A stretch of DNA of 64,000 bases from Capsulimonas corticalis. GTDB taxonomy: Bacteria > Armatimonadota > Armatimonadia > Armatimonadales > Capsulimonadaceae. Position 1 is the stretch's first letter, and every line of letters begins with the position of its first letter. Below are positions 14,223-22,644 of the stretch, piece by piece. The notes beneath the pieces were generated by a model that was not told where the DNA came from, did not search any database, and was given only the letters and a program-made list of their open reading frames with translations. The stretch covers positions 3,410,001 to 3,474,000 of the forward strand of contig NZ_AP025739.1 in NCBI RefSeq assembly GCF_003574315.2, written 5' to 3'. Both the position numbers and the translations under genes were made by a program.

Positions 14223-16841
14223 CTACCCCACCACAATATTCACCAGTTTCCCCGGCACCACGATCACGTTGCGGATCGTCTTGCCGTGGGTGTGCTCCTG
14301 AACGCGCTCGCTTTCCAGCGCGATGGCTTTGAGCGATTCGTTGTCCAGGCCGGCGGGCGCGGTGATCTTGTCGCGGACCTTTCCGTTGACCTGGACGACG
14401 AGGGTGATCTCGTCGGCTTTGGCGACTTCAGGATCGGATTCGGGCCAGGCGTGCTTGTACAGGAAGCCCGATTGTCCAAGGCCGACCTGCCAGAGCTCGT
14501 CGGCCAGATGCGGGGCGAAGGGCGCGAGGATCAGGATCAGGTTTTCGATGGCTTCGTCAAGAGCCGCCGAGCGCTCGCCGGCGGGCAGGGCGTTGACGAC
14601 TTCGTACATCGCGTTCACCCACTCCATCAGGCCCGCGACGGAGGTGTTGAACCGGAAGTTCTCCAGGTCGTCGGCGATCTTGACGATCGTCTGGTGCGTC
14701 TTGCGGCGCAGGGCCTTTTCCTTGGCGTCCGTGAGGTCGCCGACGCGCGCGCGCCAATCGGGCGTCCAGCCTTCGGACTGCTGGGCGACCAATCGGTAGA
14801 CACGCGCCAGGAACTTGAACGATCCCCGGATGCCGTCCTCGCTCCACTGCACCGTTTCTTCAAACGGAGCGATGAACATCTCGTAGACACGCGTGGAGTC
14901 CGCGCCGTACTTGGCGGCGGTCTCATCGGGCGTCACGACATTGCCGGCGCTCTTGGACATCTTCGCCCAGCGATAGACGATCTCTTCGGGTTTGTACTTA
15001 GGCAGATCTTCGGGCTTGATCGCGACCCAGTCTTCGATCGGTTCGTCGGAGCTATCTTCCGACGTTCGCTCATCCAGCTCCGGCTTGCGGCCGGGCGTGT
15101 AGGCGAGCATCATGCCTTGATTGCGCAGGCGCGTGAACGGCTCGTCGAACTCCAGCTTGCCGGCGTCGTATAACACCTTCGTCCAGAACCGGGCATAGAG
15201 CAGGTGCATGACGGCGTGCTCGGCGCCGCCGACATAGGTGTCCACGGGCAGCCAGTACTTCGCGGCCTCGGACGAGAACGGCGCGGAGCCGTTGTGCGGG
15301 TCGGCGAACCTCAGGAAGTACCAGGACGAGCAGGCGAAGCCGGCCATCGTGTCCGTTTCGCGCCGCGCCGCGCCGCCGCAGATCGGGCAGACGGTGTTGA
15401 CGAACTCGGGGATCGTCGCCAGCGGCGACTCGCCCGTGCCCGACGGCTGGTAATTCTCGACCGGAGGCAGCAAAACGGGCAATTGATCCTCAGGGACCGG
15501 GACCGCGCCGTGCTCCGGGCAATGGATGATCGGGATCGGAACGCCCCAGTACCGCTGGCGGGAGAGCAGCCAGTCTCGGAACCGGTAGTTGACGACCGGC
15601 TTGCCCTTGCCCTGCTGCTCCAGCCACGCCGAAACTTGCCGCACGGTGGCCTTGCTATACGCCAGGCCGTTGAACGCGCCTGAATTGGTCAGGACACCCT
15701 GATCTGTCGTCGCCTGCGTCATGGATTCGCCGGTGATCGCCTCGCCGGGCTGCTGATAGACCGGAATGATCGGCAGATCGAACTTGCGGGCGAAGTCAAA
15801 GTCGCGCTGGTCGTGCGCGGGCACGGCCATGATCGCGCCGGTTCCGTAGCCCGTCAGGACATAGTCGGCGATCCAGATCGGGACCTGCTCGCCGTTTACG
15901 GGGTTGGACGCATAAGAGCCGGTGAAGACGCCGGTTTTCTCGCGGCCTTCGGCCTGGCGGTCGATATCGGCCAGTCGTCCGGCGCGGGCGACATACGCCG
16001 CGATATCGTCCGTGTGCTCCGGCGTCGTCAATGTCTCGACGAGCGGATGCTCGGGCGCCAGGACCATAAAGGTCGCGCCCCAGAGCGTGTCCGGACGGGT
16101 CGTGAAGACGGTGATCGTGTGCTCGCCCGCCTGGAAATCCACCTCAGCGCCTTCGCTGCGGCCGATCCAGTTGCGCTGCTGCATCTTGATGCCTTCGGGC
16201 CAGTCCACGGTATCCAGACCGGAGAGCAGCCGCTCGGCGTACTCGGTGATCTTCAGATACCACTGCGGCATCGCCTTTTTCTCAACCGGGGTTCCGCAGC
16301 GCTGACAGCGGCCGTTGACGACTTCTTCGTTCGCCAGGGCCGTTTTGTCGAATGGGCACCAGTTGATATTGGCGTTCTTGCGTTCGGCCAAACCGCGCTG
16401 GTTCAGCATCAGGAAGATCCACTGCGTCCAATGATAGTAGGCGGGATCGCTGGAGTTGATCTCCCGGTCCCAGTCGTAACCCATGCCGATCAGGTTTAAC
16501 TGGCGCTTGTAGTTCGCCGCGTACTCTCTGACCATCGTGCTCGGCTGCCGTTTTTTGTTGATCGCTTCATTTTCGGCGGGCATTCCGAAGGCGTCCCAGC
16601 CCATCGGATGCAGCACATTGAAACCGCGCATCGACTTGTAGCGCAAAAACGCGTCATTGGGAGCATAGTTCTTGAAGTGTCCGACGCTCAGACCCGCGCC
16701 GGAGGGGTAGGGAAAGAATTCCAGCCCGTAATATTTCGGCTTACTGGGGTCGATCTCCACATGATAGAGGTTCGCTTCCGCCCAGCGATCCTGCCACTTC
16801 TTCTCAATCTCGTTAAAGTTGTAACGTTCGTCCAACGCCAT
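14223..16841 (-). CDS. leuS: leucyl-tRNA synthetase
   Basis: ATG 16841 (MALDERYNFNEIEKKWQ) gives 872 residues, normal for bacterial LeuRS; the frame continues upstream to 17525 but that part is antisense to the epimerase gene and is rejected. Class I motifs: FPYPSGAGLSVGH (HIGH equivalent) near residue 40 and AKMSKSAGN near 620. The editing domain insertion (TTRPDTLWGATFMV) and a zinc-ribbon CPFDKTALANEEVVNGRCQRCG are present. The enzyme charges tRNA-Leu in the cytoplasm. It stands alone, divergent from the epimerase gene and ended by the repeat element. Confidence 0.97.
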   Translation of the reverse strand: MALDERYNFNEIEKKWQDRWAEANLYHVEIDPSKPKYYGLEFFPYPSGAGLSVGHFKNYAPNDAFLRYKSMRGFNVLHPMGWDAFGMPAENEAINKKRQPSTMVREYAANYKRQLNLIGMGYDWDREINSSDPAYYHWTQWIFLMLNQRGLAERKNANINWCPFDKTALANEEVVNGRCQRCGTPVEKKAMPQWYLKITEYAERLLSGLDTVDWPEGIKMQQRNWIGRSEGAEVDFQAGEHTITVFTTRPDTLWGATFMVLAPEHPLVETLTTPEHTDDIAAYVARAGRLADIDRQAEGREKTGVFTGSYASNPVNGEQVPIWIADYVLTGYGTGAIMAVPAHDQRDFDFARKFDLPIIPVYQQPGEAITGESMTQATTDQGVLTNSGAFNGLAYSKATVRQVSAWLEQQGKGKPVVNYRFRDWLLSRQRYWGVPIPIIHCPEHGAVPVPEDQLPVLLPPVENYQPSGTGESPLATIPEFVNTVCPICGGAARRETDTMAGFACSSWYFLRFADPHNGSAPFSSEAAKYWLPVDTYVGGAEHAVMHLLYARFWTKVLYDAGKLEFDEPFTRLRNQGMMLAYTPGRKPELDERTSEDSSDEPIEDWVAIKPEDLPKYKPEEIVYRWAKMSKSAGNVVTPDETAAKYGADSTRVYEMFIAPFEETVQWSEDGIRGSFKFLARVYRLVAQQSEGWTPDWRARVGDLTDAKEKALRRKTHQTIVKIADDLENFRFNTSVAGLMEWVNAMYEVVNALPAGERSAALDEAIENLILILAPFAPHLADELWQVGLGQSGFLYKHAWPESDPEVAKADEITLVVQVNGKVRDKITAPAGLDNESLKAIALESERVQEHTHGKTIRNVIVVPGKLVNIVVG

Positions 16842-16970
16842 TGTCTTTCTCGCCTCATCCCTCTCGATGTCGTCATTATACCTGCTGGGCTGGGATTCGG
16901 CGAATAGAGGGACTGATGGGCTCAATGGCGAACATCTGTATGACGGAATTTTGTTGGATGGAGCGGTGAG

Positions 16971-17720
16971 ATGACGCAAGAATCGAAGCGGCGGGTGCTG
17001 GTGACGGGGGCGGCGGGATATATTGGATCCTACTTTGCGGAGCATTCGTCCGAGAAGTACGATTTGCGTCTGATGGTGCGCGAGCAAGATTGGGCGATCG
17101 ACCGGATCCGCCCCTTCGGCGAAGTCGTGTACGCCGATCTGAGCAGCATCGAACGCCTCCAGGAGCTGTTCGAGGGCGTGGACGCCATCGTCCACCTGGC
17201 CGCGAACCCGCGCCCCGACGCGCTTTGGAACGATTTGCTCGAACCCAATATCATCGGAACCTACAACGTCTTCACGGCGGCCGTCGCCGCCAAAGTCCGG
17301 CGCGTCATCTACGCCTCCTCGGTGCACGCCGTCGCGGGATATCCGGACGACGTTCAGGTTAAGACCGGCGATCCGGTCAATCCTCCCGATTTGTACGGCG
17401 TGGCGAAGTGCTTTGGCGAGGCGCTGGCCCGGTACATGTCGTCGCAGCAGGGCCTCAGCGCCATCGTCGTGCGGATCGGCGCCTACAAAACCGTGGAGCG
17501 TGGCCGCATGGATAAAGGCCCGCATCTGCGAAACTCATTCGTCTCCAAGCGCGATCTGAATCAGCTGCTCCACCGGTGCATCGACGTCGAGGATTTGCCC
17601 TTCGCAATTCTTCACGGCGTCAGCGACAACCAATTCAAGCGTCTTGATATCTCCACCACGCGCGATCTGGTCGGTTACGATCCACAGGACGACGTACTGC
17701 GCGACGAGCCTCTTCCCTAG
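16971..17720 (+). CDS. NAD-dependent epimerase/dehydratase (uronate-dehydrogenase-like)
   Basis: 249 residues, ATG 16971. GAAGYIGSYF near residue 13 is the extended-SDR NAD(P) motif, IYASSVHAV holds the catalytic Ser region, and DLYGVAKCFGE the Tyr-x3-Lys pair. The short length and the SSVHAVAGYP segment resemble uronate dehydrogenase-type epimerases, which oxidise hexuronates to lactones. It is followed after 63 bases by a disordered small protein on the same strand. Substrate not determined by sequence. Confidence 0.8.
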   Translation: MTQESKRRVLVTGAAGYIGSYFAEHSSEKYDLRLMVREQDWAIDRIRPFGEVVYADLSSIERLQELFEGVDAIVHLAANPRPDALWNDLLEPNIIGTYNVFTAAVAAKVRRVIYASSVHAVAGYPDDVQVKTGDPVNPPDLYGVAKCFGEALARYMSSQQGLSAIVVRIGAYKTVERGRMDKGPHLRNSFVSKRDLNQLLHRCIDVEDLPFAILHGVSDNQFKRLDISTTRDLVGYDPQDDVLRDEPLP

Positions 17721-17783
17721 CCGTCTGTTTGCTCACCGCGCGGCGCGGGTAAGAACCAATCAAAGCATGATGGAGGATGAGCA

Positions 17784-18125
17784 GTGGCATTCCAAAACGA
17801 TACCGGCGTCGCCGACGCACACCGGACAGACGATCAGCAGAAATTTGGCGACGGCAGCAGCACCGCCCCGGGCGGCGCGGACGCGCCCACGCAGAACCAG
17901 AACGAGATGACTCAGGGACAAGACGCTTACCCCGGCGGCCGCACCGGCGGCGAAACCGATAAGGGCCAGGACGCCACCCAGGCCGGCGACGAAACCGGCC
18001 TCAACGCCGACACCCCCGCCGCCGGCGACGTGGACCCCAGCAGCACCCAGTCCTCCGAGGAAACCGGACAAGACGGCGACCCCAAGTCGCCCGGCAAAAA
18101 TACCGGCAACCCCTGGAACGGATAA
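17784..18125 (+). CDS. intrinsically disordered acidic small protein
   Basis: 113 residues from GTG 17784, with GGAGG eight bases upstream. The whole chain is made of Gly, Asp, Gln, Thr, Asn, Pro and Ser with no hydrophobic core (for example TGQDGDPKSPGKNTGNPW at the end), typical of hydrophilin- or desiccation-type disordered proteins. No signal or membrane segment. It ends at the strong hairpin 18156-18181. Function unknown; a stress or hydration role is a guess from composition. Confidence 0.6.
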   Translation: MAFQNDTGVADAHRTDDQQKFGDGSSTAPGGADAPTQNQNEMTQGQDAYPGGRTGGETDKGQDATQAGDETGLNADTPAAGDVDPSSTQSSEETGQDGDPKSPGKNTGNPWNG

Positions 18126-18155
18126 AAGAACCTCGCGAATCAGAGAAACGATGAA

Positions 18156-18181
18156 GGCCGGGGCGCGATTGCGCCCCGGCC
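18156..18181. terminator. GC-rich hairpin between convergent genes
   Basis: GGCCGGGGCGC (18156-18166), loop GATT, GCGCCCCGGCC (18171-18181): 11 perfect pairs, followed on + by a weak T-rich CATTGTTATT. It lies between the disordered-protein stop and the end of the leftward gene at 18187 and probably ends both. Confidence 0.65.
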
Positions 18182-18186
18182 CATTG

Positions 18187-19398
18187 TTATTGGTTAACTC
18201 CAGCGACAATATCGCCGAGGGAGGCGCGGGACACTCGATTCCGCATGCTCGCTCGCCACGCATTTGGGGCGGAGATTGCTTTGCCTCCATCGTCGCGCCC
18301 ATCCGGCCCGACACTATAAAGGAGATATCGAGCGCCCATTTGACGATATTTGAATGGTGCGTCGCTGAAAGGATCGTCGGGTGCGGCCGTCAAAATCGCG
18401 GGCGTGAGCTGCGTGAGATCGTTTGGGTAGATGTGACGCTGTGCATGATAAGTCTGCAAAGCGAGCGCGGTGAGGAGCAGCGAGTGCTGCGTGCGGGATA
18501 GCGTGTCGTTGAAAATGACGGGCGCAACTGCGATCGCGAACATTGCGATCGCGGGAGAACAGGGAATATTCTGCCGGATCGCAGTATTGTAAGGACGGTG
18601 CGTGGCGGCCTTCACACTGTCCATATAGCGGATATATTCAGAAGTCAGCTTTGCGGGCGTCAATCCTTGAAGCTGACTCACTGGCACTGTATTTTCCATT
18701 ATCTGCGCGAGTTGCTTCCGCCAATTGGGCTGGCGGAATAGGAGCTTCATCTCCGTCAGCTCCTCGCGCTTTTCCTGATCGATCACCTCCGCATATGGAG
18801 CATGCAACTTTTCGATCTTCTGCATACGCATCACCGCTTGGCGCGCCTGTAGACCATTGAGATGATCGATTCGCTCCCAAAGATCCATATGTCCGATCGC
18901 CTGCACCGCCACCCCCAACAGCGCAGCGATCATCGTGCCTCCGCGCACGCACATCTCTCCCATCTGGATTGAGTCCATATCCGAATCGGCGGCTCCTGCC
19001 CAGTCGCCATGAGCCGCTCGGACCTGCGCCTCCAGCTTGAACAGGCGCGCCAGCACTCTCAGTTTAAACTCGCCGCCCAGTACCGGAACACCAGCTTTGT
19101 TGGCGCTTCGTCGGGGCGTGTAAGGGTACGCCAAACCCTGCCGGATTAGATGAAGCGCCTTGGCGTTTTGACGCACCAGCGTCTCCTGCTCCGGCAGCGA
19201 AGCTTTGGACGACGGCAAGGCGTCTCCCACTCCCAGCGCCTGACTGATTGTCTCATCCGTGCTCGAAACCGCCTTTCCCGCCGCCATAAAATAATCGTAT
19301 GCGTTATGTGATTTTGGCGTTTGAGCAGCGGCTTGCATGAGGGGAAAAATGGCGAATATCGCGACGATTGCCATAGAGTTTCGTGTTATGTTTCTCAT
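18187..19398 (-). CDS. secreted orphan protein with pseudopilin-like C-terminal motif (paralogue 1)
   Basis: 403 residues, ATG 19398, with an N-terminal signal peptide (SMAIVAIFAIFPLMQAAAQ). After a helical body starting NAYDYFMAAGKAV, the C-terminal part reads LLLTALALQTYHAQRHIYP, then PDDPFSD and LLYSVGPDGRDDGG, the pattern of the calcium-site end of GspG-type major pseudopilins. There is no prepilin leader, so it borrows only that C-terminal motif. It is 35-40% like in appearance (by eye) to the next gene and both end in GDIVAGVN. Role unknown, predicted outside the cytoplasmic membrane. Confidence 0.65.
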   Translation of the reverse strand: MRNITRNSMAIVAIFAIFPLMQAAAQTPKSHNAYDYFMAAGKAVSSTDETISQALGVGDALPSSKASLPEQETLVRQNAKALHLIRQGLAYPYTPRRSANKAGVPVLGGEFKLRVLARLFKLEAQVRAAHGDWAGAADSDMDSIQMGEMCVRGGTMIAALLGVAVQAIGHMDLWERIDHLNGLQARQAVMRMQKIEKLHAPYAEVIDQEKREELTEMKLLFRQPNWRKQLAQIMENTVPVSQLQGLTPAKLTSEYIRYMDSVKAATHRPYNTAIRQNIPCSPAIAMFAIAVAPVIFNDTLSRTQHSLLLTALALQTYHAQRHIYPNDLTQLTPAILTAAPDDPFSDAPFKYRQMGARYLLYSVGPDGRDDGGKAISAPNAWRASMRNRVSRASLGDIVAGVNQ

Positions 19399-19500
19399 CG
19401 TACGGACCTACTCTATGATGACGATGTATCTTAGAACAAAATGGTAGCCGCCAAGTTGTTCCGTGTAGGCGAGGGGAAATCCTGCACAGAGAGAATCTGC

Positions 19501-20784
19501 CTACTTATTGACGCCGGCGACAATATCCCCCACGCTGTCCGATTTCACAAAATATTTCTGTGCGCCCGTGACTGGTCGATGATTGACCGAGATAGTTATG
19601 ATCGCCGCTCCGCCATTGTCCTTGGCGTCGGGGCCGACGCTGTAGAGTAAATATGTCTCGCCACGCTGTTTGTACTGAAGCGGAGAACTGCTGGGGCTGA
19701 ACGGATCGCGTGGGACAGAAGACAAGTAGCGCGGCGTGAGCTGGGATAACGACGCCGGATACGTTCCCGTCGCGCCGTGATATGCGTTCAAAGCCAATGC
19801 TGTGAGAAGCAATCGCCGATTCGCCGCTGTGTGATAATATTGGAAGCCATTATTATCGATCGGCTCCAACATCTGCGCCAGGGAATATATGGGATTTAAT
19901 CCTGCTGGTGCGGTCTTGATGGCGGGCGACCATGGACGGCGGGATGCCTGAATCAGCAGATCCATCTCGTCCGCAAAATGGCGCTCATTGCTTCGCTGAA
20001 ACGCACGGAAAAAAGGGTCTTGTCTTCGGTTCGGCGGGACCGCAAGCTGCTGGATCGCTGTCAGGCCCGCCCACTTTTCCTCAGCTCGCATTGCTTCGAG
20101 CGGCGCGGTCGCGCGGTCGATATTTTCCAGCCGAAGCGCTGCATGCGCGGCGCTTTGCGAATTCAAATCGCGCATCTCATCCCAGCCGCGCGTAAAACTT
20201 ACCCTTTGGAAACGCAGCCCACGGCTGACGTCTACGGAGGTATGATCGCCAATCAAGACGGCGCCATATTGTGCTCGATCAAGACAGCTGTCCATCGCCG
20301 CAGGATAATCGCCTTTTGCGCTTTGGACCTGTGTTTCGAGAGTGAGGAGACGATCCAGGCTGTGAAATGGCTGTAATTTACTGAAGCCGAAGTCGGATGT
20401 CCGAGACAGCGGGTTCACACACTCGTGCGTCAATCCGAGTCGCAACCGCGCGAGCGCTCGCTGATTGTCTTGAAGTAACGCAGTCTTTTCGCCAAGTGTG
20501 TAAGGGTGATCGATAGGGCGGCCGCTAAAATGCCTTGACATCACAGCGTAGTCGATCTTATCACCATCCTTCATCAGATTGCCGGCGGCGATAAAGTCGT
20601 CATAAGCATTCGGCGACGGAGTGATCGCGGCTGGAACCGGAATAGGAGGCTGGAAAGCGCAGTAGCAGATGACGCCAACCGCGACAACAAAACTGATAAT
20701 CAACATGAAGCGCAGGATCATGGGAATGATCGGAGTTGCTGACTGATCTTCACCGAAACGTCGTGGCGGTGGTTTGTCTTTCAT
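19501..20784 (-). CDS. membrane-anchored orphan protein, paralogue 2 of the 18187 gene
   Basis: 427 residues, ATG 20784. It starts with a polar segment and one membrane anchor (RFMLIISFVVAVGVICYCAF). The body repeats the plan of the preceding protein: NAYDDFIAAGNLM, a region of arginine-rich helices, then LLLTALALNAYHGATGTYP, PRDPFSP and YLLYSVGPDAKDNGG, ending DSVGDIVAGVNK. The two genes are tandem, 102 bases apart, and probably arose by duplication; a fragment of a third C-terminus lies upstream (20806-20866). No enzyme motif. Function unknown. Confidence 0.65.
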   Translation of the reverse strand: MKDKPPPRRFGEDQSATPIIPMILRFMLIISFVVAVGVICYCAFQPPIPVPAAITPSPNAYDDFIAAGNLMKDGDKIDYAVMSRHFSGRPIDHPYTLGEKTALLQDNQRALARLRLGLTHECVNPLSRTSDFGFSKLQPFHSLDRLLTLETQVQSAKGDYPAAMDSCLDRAQYGAVLIGDHTSVDVSRGLRFQRVSFTRGWDEMRDLNSQSAAHAALRLENIDRATAPLEAMRAEEKWAGLTAIQQLAVPPNRRQDPFFRAFQRSNERHFADEMDLLIQASRRPWSPAIKTAPAGLNPIYSLAQMLEPIDNNGFQYYHTAANRRLLLTALALNAYHGATGTYPASLSQLTPRYLSSVPRDPFSPSSSPLQYKQRGETYLLYSVGPDAKDNGGAAIITISVNHRPVTGAQKYFVKSDSVGDIVAGVNK

Positions 20785-20805
20785 TGCTTTGCTTCCGCCA
20801 ATCTC

Positions 20806-20866
20806 TCATGAGCGTGTGCCGACGCTGGCGACAAGATCGCCGATGCTGATTGTCGGCGTTACAGAG
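20806..20866 (-). pseudogene. C-terminal remnant of a third paralogue
   Basis: Minus-strand translation just before the stop at 20806-20808 reads PTISIGDLVASVGTRS, aligned with the GDIVAGVN end of both downstream paralogues. A stop codon lies about 20 codons upstream in the same frame, so only the tail survives. Suggests an array that once had three members. Confidence 0.45.
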
Positions 20867-20917
20867 GTTTAGACACGAAGGCGCAAAATTAGTTGCCGAG
20901 GATTTATTCAGAGTGGA

Positions 20918-20949
20918 GCAAAGCGGCGTTTTCGAAAACGCCGCTTTGC
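20918..20949. terminator. perfect 32-base palindrome, terminator of the 20967 gene
   Basis: GCAAAGCGGCGTTTTC is followed immediately by its exact complement, so all 32 bases form a palindrome; as RNA it makes a stem of about 14 bp. It begins 18 bases after the stop of the leftward gene at 20967-21569. The T-run is inside the stem, so termination would be partly structural. Confidence 0.6.
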
Positions 20950-20966
20950 ACTTAATCTATTTTGTC

Positions 20967-21569
20967 TTATTGAGGACGATACCGATTGAGGGAAATCTTG
21001 CCGGTTTCTGTTCGGTCGTCAGTTTCTGAATAGCCAAAGCGTTTATAAATCAGAGATGACCCATCGGGAGCCATATGGAGGATCGAAAATCCTTCTCCCT
21101 CTTCGAATTTCGCTTTACGCAGAAAATGCGTGTGTCCTTTACCGGTCCATAGCGCAATAAAGCCTGTCCCATAATCAGCGCCTCCCGCCGCAACGACCAG
21201 AGAATGAGGGCGTCCGGGTACCCAAGCACAATTGTCAATGTTCACAAATTCACGACTCACTCTATATCTCCGGGAAAATGGGTGAGAACCAGCCAAGTAT
21301 CTATACACAATGGCCGATCCAACTTCCGCATCGCCGACCGCAATGCGCGCAATATATTTCCCGTCCGGAGAAAAGCGCCCGTAATCACATGTAAAATGGT
21401 CGGCGGCAATCGGAGATAATTTGTGTCCCGCAAAAGTTTTGTCGAACACGATCGATTTTTTGCTGTGGCTGTGGCTGTGGTGAGAATTGTGACGCACCGC
21501 GGCCGGTGCTACACACGAAGATAGGATCAGCAATGTGGTGGTGAGCGCCTTCGCGCACGAGGAAACCAT
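20967..21569 (-). CDS. secreted hypothetical protein with His-rich linker and propeller-like repeats
   Basis: 200 residues, ATG 21569, with signal peptide (TTTLLILSSCVAPAAV) that may be a lipoprotein type. A histidine/serine stretch HNSHHSHSHSKK follows and may bind metal. The body (RFSPDGKYIARIAVGD, then MAPDGSSLIYKRFGYSE) resembles two blades of a PD40/TolB-like beta-propeller, too few to close a propeller alone. Not in an obvious operon. Function unknown. Confidence 0.6.
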   Translation of the reverse strand: MVSSCAKALTTTLLILSSCVAPAAVRHNSHHSHSHSKKSIVFDKTFAGHKLSPIAADHFTCDYGRFSPDGKYIARIAVGDAEVGSAIVYRYLAGSHPFSRRYRVSREFVNIDNCAWVPGRPHSLVVAAGGADYGTGFIALWTGKGHTHFLRKAKFEEGEGFSILHMAPDGSSLIYKRFGYSETDDRTETGKISLNRYRPQ

Positions 21570-21667
21570 GAAATCAACTCTTTCTCAGCACCAGTCTGAT
21601 GTGTTGTCTTTCATTGAGTCGTTAGGAACGGCGCGCGAGCGCGCCGTTCCTAACTCCGGGGTGTCTT

Positions 21668-22018
21668 TTAGTAGTAGAAGATCTCATTGACGATCTTGTC
21701 GTCTTTGACGGTGTACAGTCCCGCTTCCTTCATCGTCTCCCGCTTGCCGCTGGGACGATTCGTGGCGTCGAGCTCGAATCCAACGATGAACTGGTCTCCG
21801 TTCACGAAGGGGCCAGTGACGACCACGCCGTGGACTTCGAAATTCGTAACCCACCATTCGCCCTTCGCCTTCACGGCGGCGATTCCGGTCGAGACGGGAT
21901 TTTCGCCCATCGGCTCGGTGCTGACGATGTCATCAGAATAATACTGACTCATCGCTTCTTCGAACTTGCCTTCTTTGCAAAGGTCAACCAGACCCTGCGC
22001 GACTTCTTTGACGGACAT
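21668..22018 (-). CDS. SnoaL-like (NTF2 fold) protein, paralogue 1
   Basis: ATG 22018, after CAGGAGAAAACG, gives 116 residues; longer starts are less likely. MSQYYSDDIVSTEPMG and EWWVTNFEVHGVVVTGPF match the nuclear-transport-factor-2/SnoaL fold, which in bacteria includes small isomerases, hydrolases and ligand-binding proteins. The next gene upstream encodes a clear relative of the same length. No signal peptide; cytoplasmic. Substrate unknown. Confidence 0.75.
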   Translation of the reverse strand: MSVKEVAQGLVDLCKEGKFEEAMSQYYSDDIVSTEPMGENPVSTGIAAVKAKGEWWVTNFEVHGVVVTGPFVNGDQFIVGFELDATNRPSGKRETMKEAGLYTVKDDKIVNEIFYY

Positions 22019-22134
22019 CGTTTTCTCCTGGGGTGTTGTTCGAACGACTTGCCGCCTAGGGTTCGACACGCAAACGCCAAATTACTGCACGCGGGGCAAA
22101 CATTTTTTCGCCCCCTCGGAGCGCTGCAAAAAAC

Positions 22135-22485
22135 TCAGCAGTAGAACCGTTCTTCGACGATTTTTCCGTCTCGGACCACGTAGCGCGCGGCCTCTTCAAA
22201 AAGAATCGTTTCGCCGCCATTGCGGGGCGTCATCTGGATTTTGAGGCCGATGATAAATTCGTCTCCGTGGACGAAAGGCCCTGTCGCCGTCACCTGATGG
22301 ACGTCATAGTCATCGAACCACGCCTGCACTTTGGCGGCGACGGCGGCGCGTCCGCGCGCCTCGGCGGGTACGCCTTCGGGCTCGACGCTCACGATGTCGT
22401 CCGCGTAAAACCGGGCGATCTCATCGCCGAACTTTCCCTGCCGCGCGAGATCGGCCACTGCGAGCGCGATTTGCGCGGTTGTCAT
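22135..22485 (-). CDS. SnoaL-like (NTF2 fold) protein, paralogue 2
   Basis: ATG 22485 gives 116 residues, the same length as its paralogue at 21668; the longer frame to 22581 adds an unconserved tail. Conserved lines: EIARFYADDIVSVEPEGVP, FDDYDVHQVTATGPFVHGDE, and DGKIVEERFYC against DDKIVNEIFYY in the other copy. The two lie 116 bases apart and in the same direction, a tandem duplication. Function unknown. Confidence 0.75.
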   Translation of the reverse strand: MTTAQIALAVADLARQGKFGDEIARFYADDIVSVEPEGVPAEARGRAAVAAKVQAWFDDYDVHQVTATGPFVHGDEFIIGLKIQMTPRNGGETILFEEAARYVVRDGKIVEERFYC

Positions 22486-22632
22486 TGTCGCTTCGTCTGA
22501 ATGCTCAAAAATTGCTTGCAAGAATTGGTTCTCCATTCGCCGGCCGATCTGTCGCCTGGACTTCATTATCGGCTCTCTCAACGCAATATATCAGAGAGGA
22601 GACGTCAAAGTCCAGTCAGAGGGAGGGCAAGG

Positions 22633-22644
22633 TATAATAGAGCC
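22633..22644 (+). promoter_or_regulatory. -10 box placed for a leaderless queE transcript
   Basis: TATAAT at 22633-22638 is followed by only six bases (AGAGCC) before ATG 22645, so transcription should begin at or next to the A of the start codon. The same spacing and nearly the same bases occur before serS. Confidence 0.55.

Noticed and set aside
14142-15173. + strand frame of 343 codons opposite leuS
   Set aside because: Antisense shadow of the synthetase; low-complexity composition without motifs.
16842-17525. N-terminal extension of the LeuRS frame (1100 codons in total)
   Set aside because: It is antisense to the epimerase gene, has no LeuRS features, and ATG 16841 gives the normal length.
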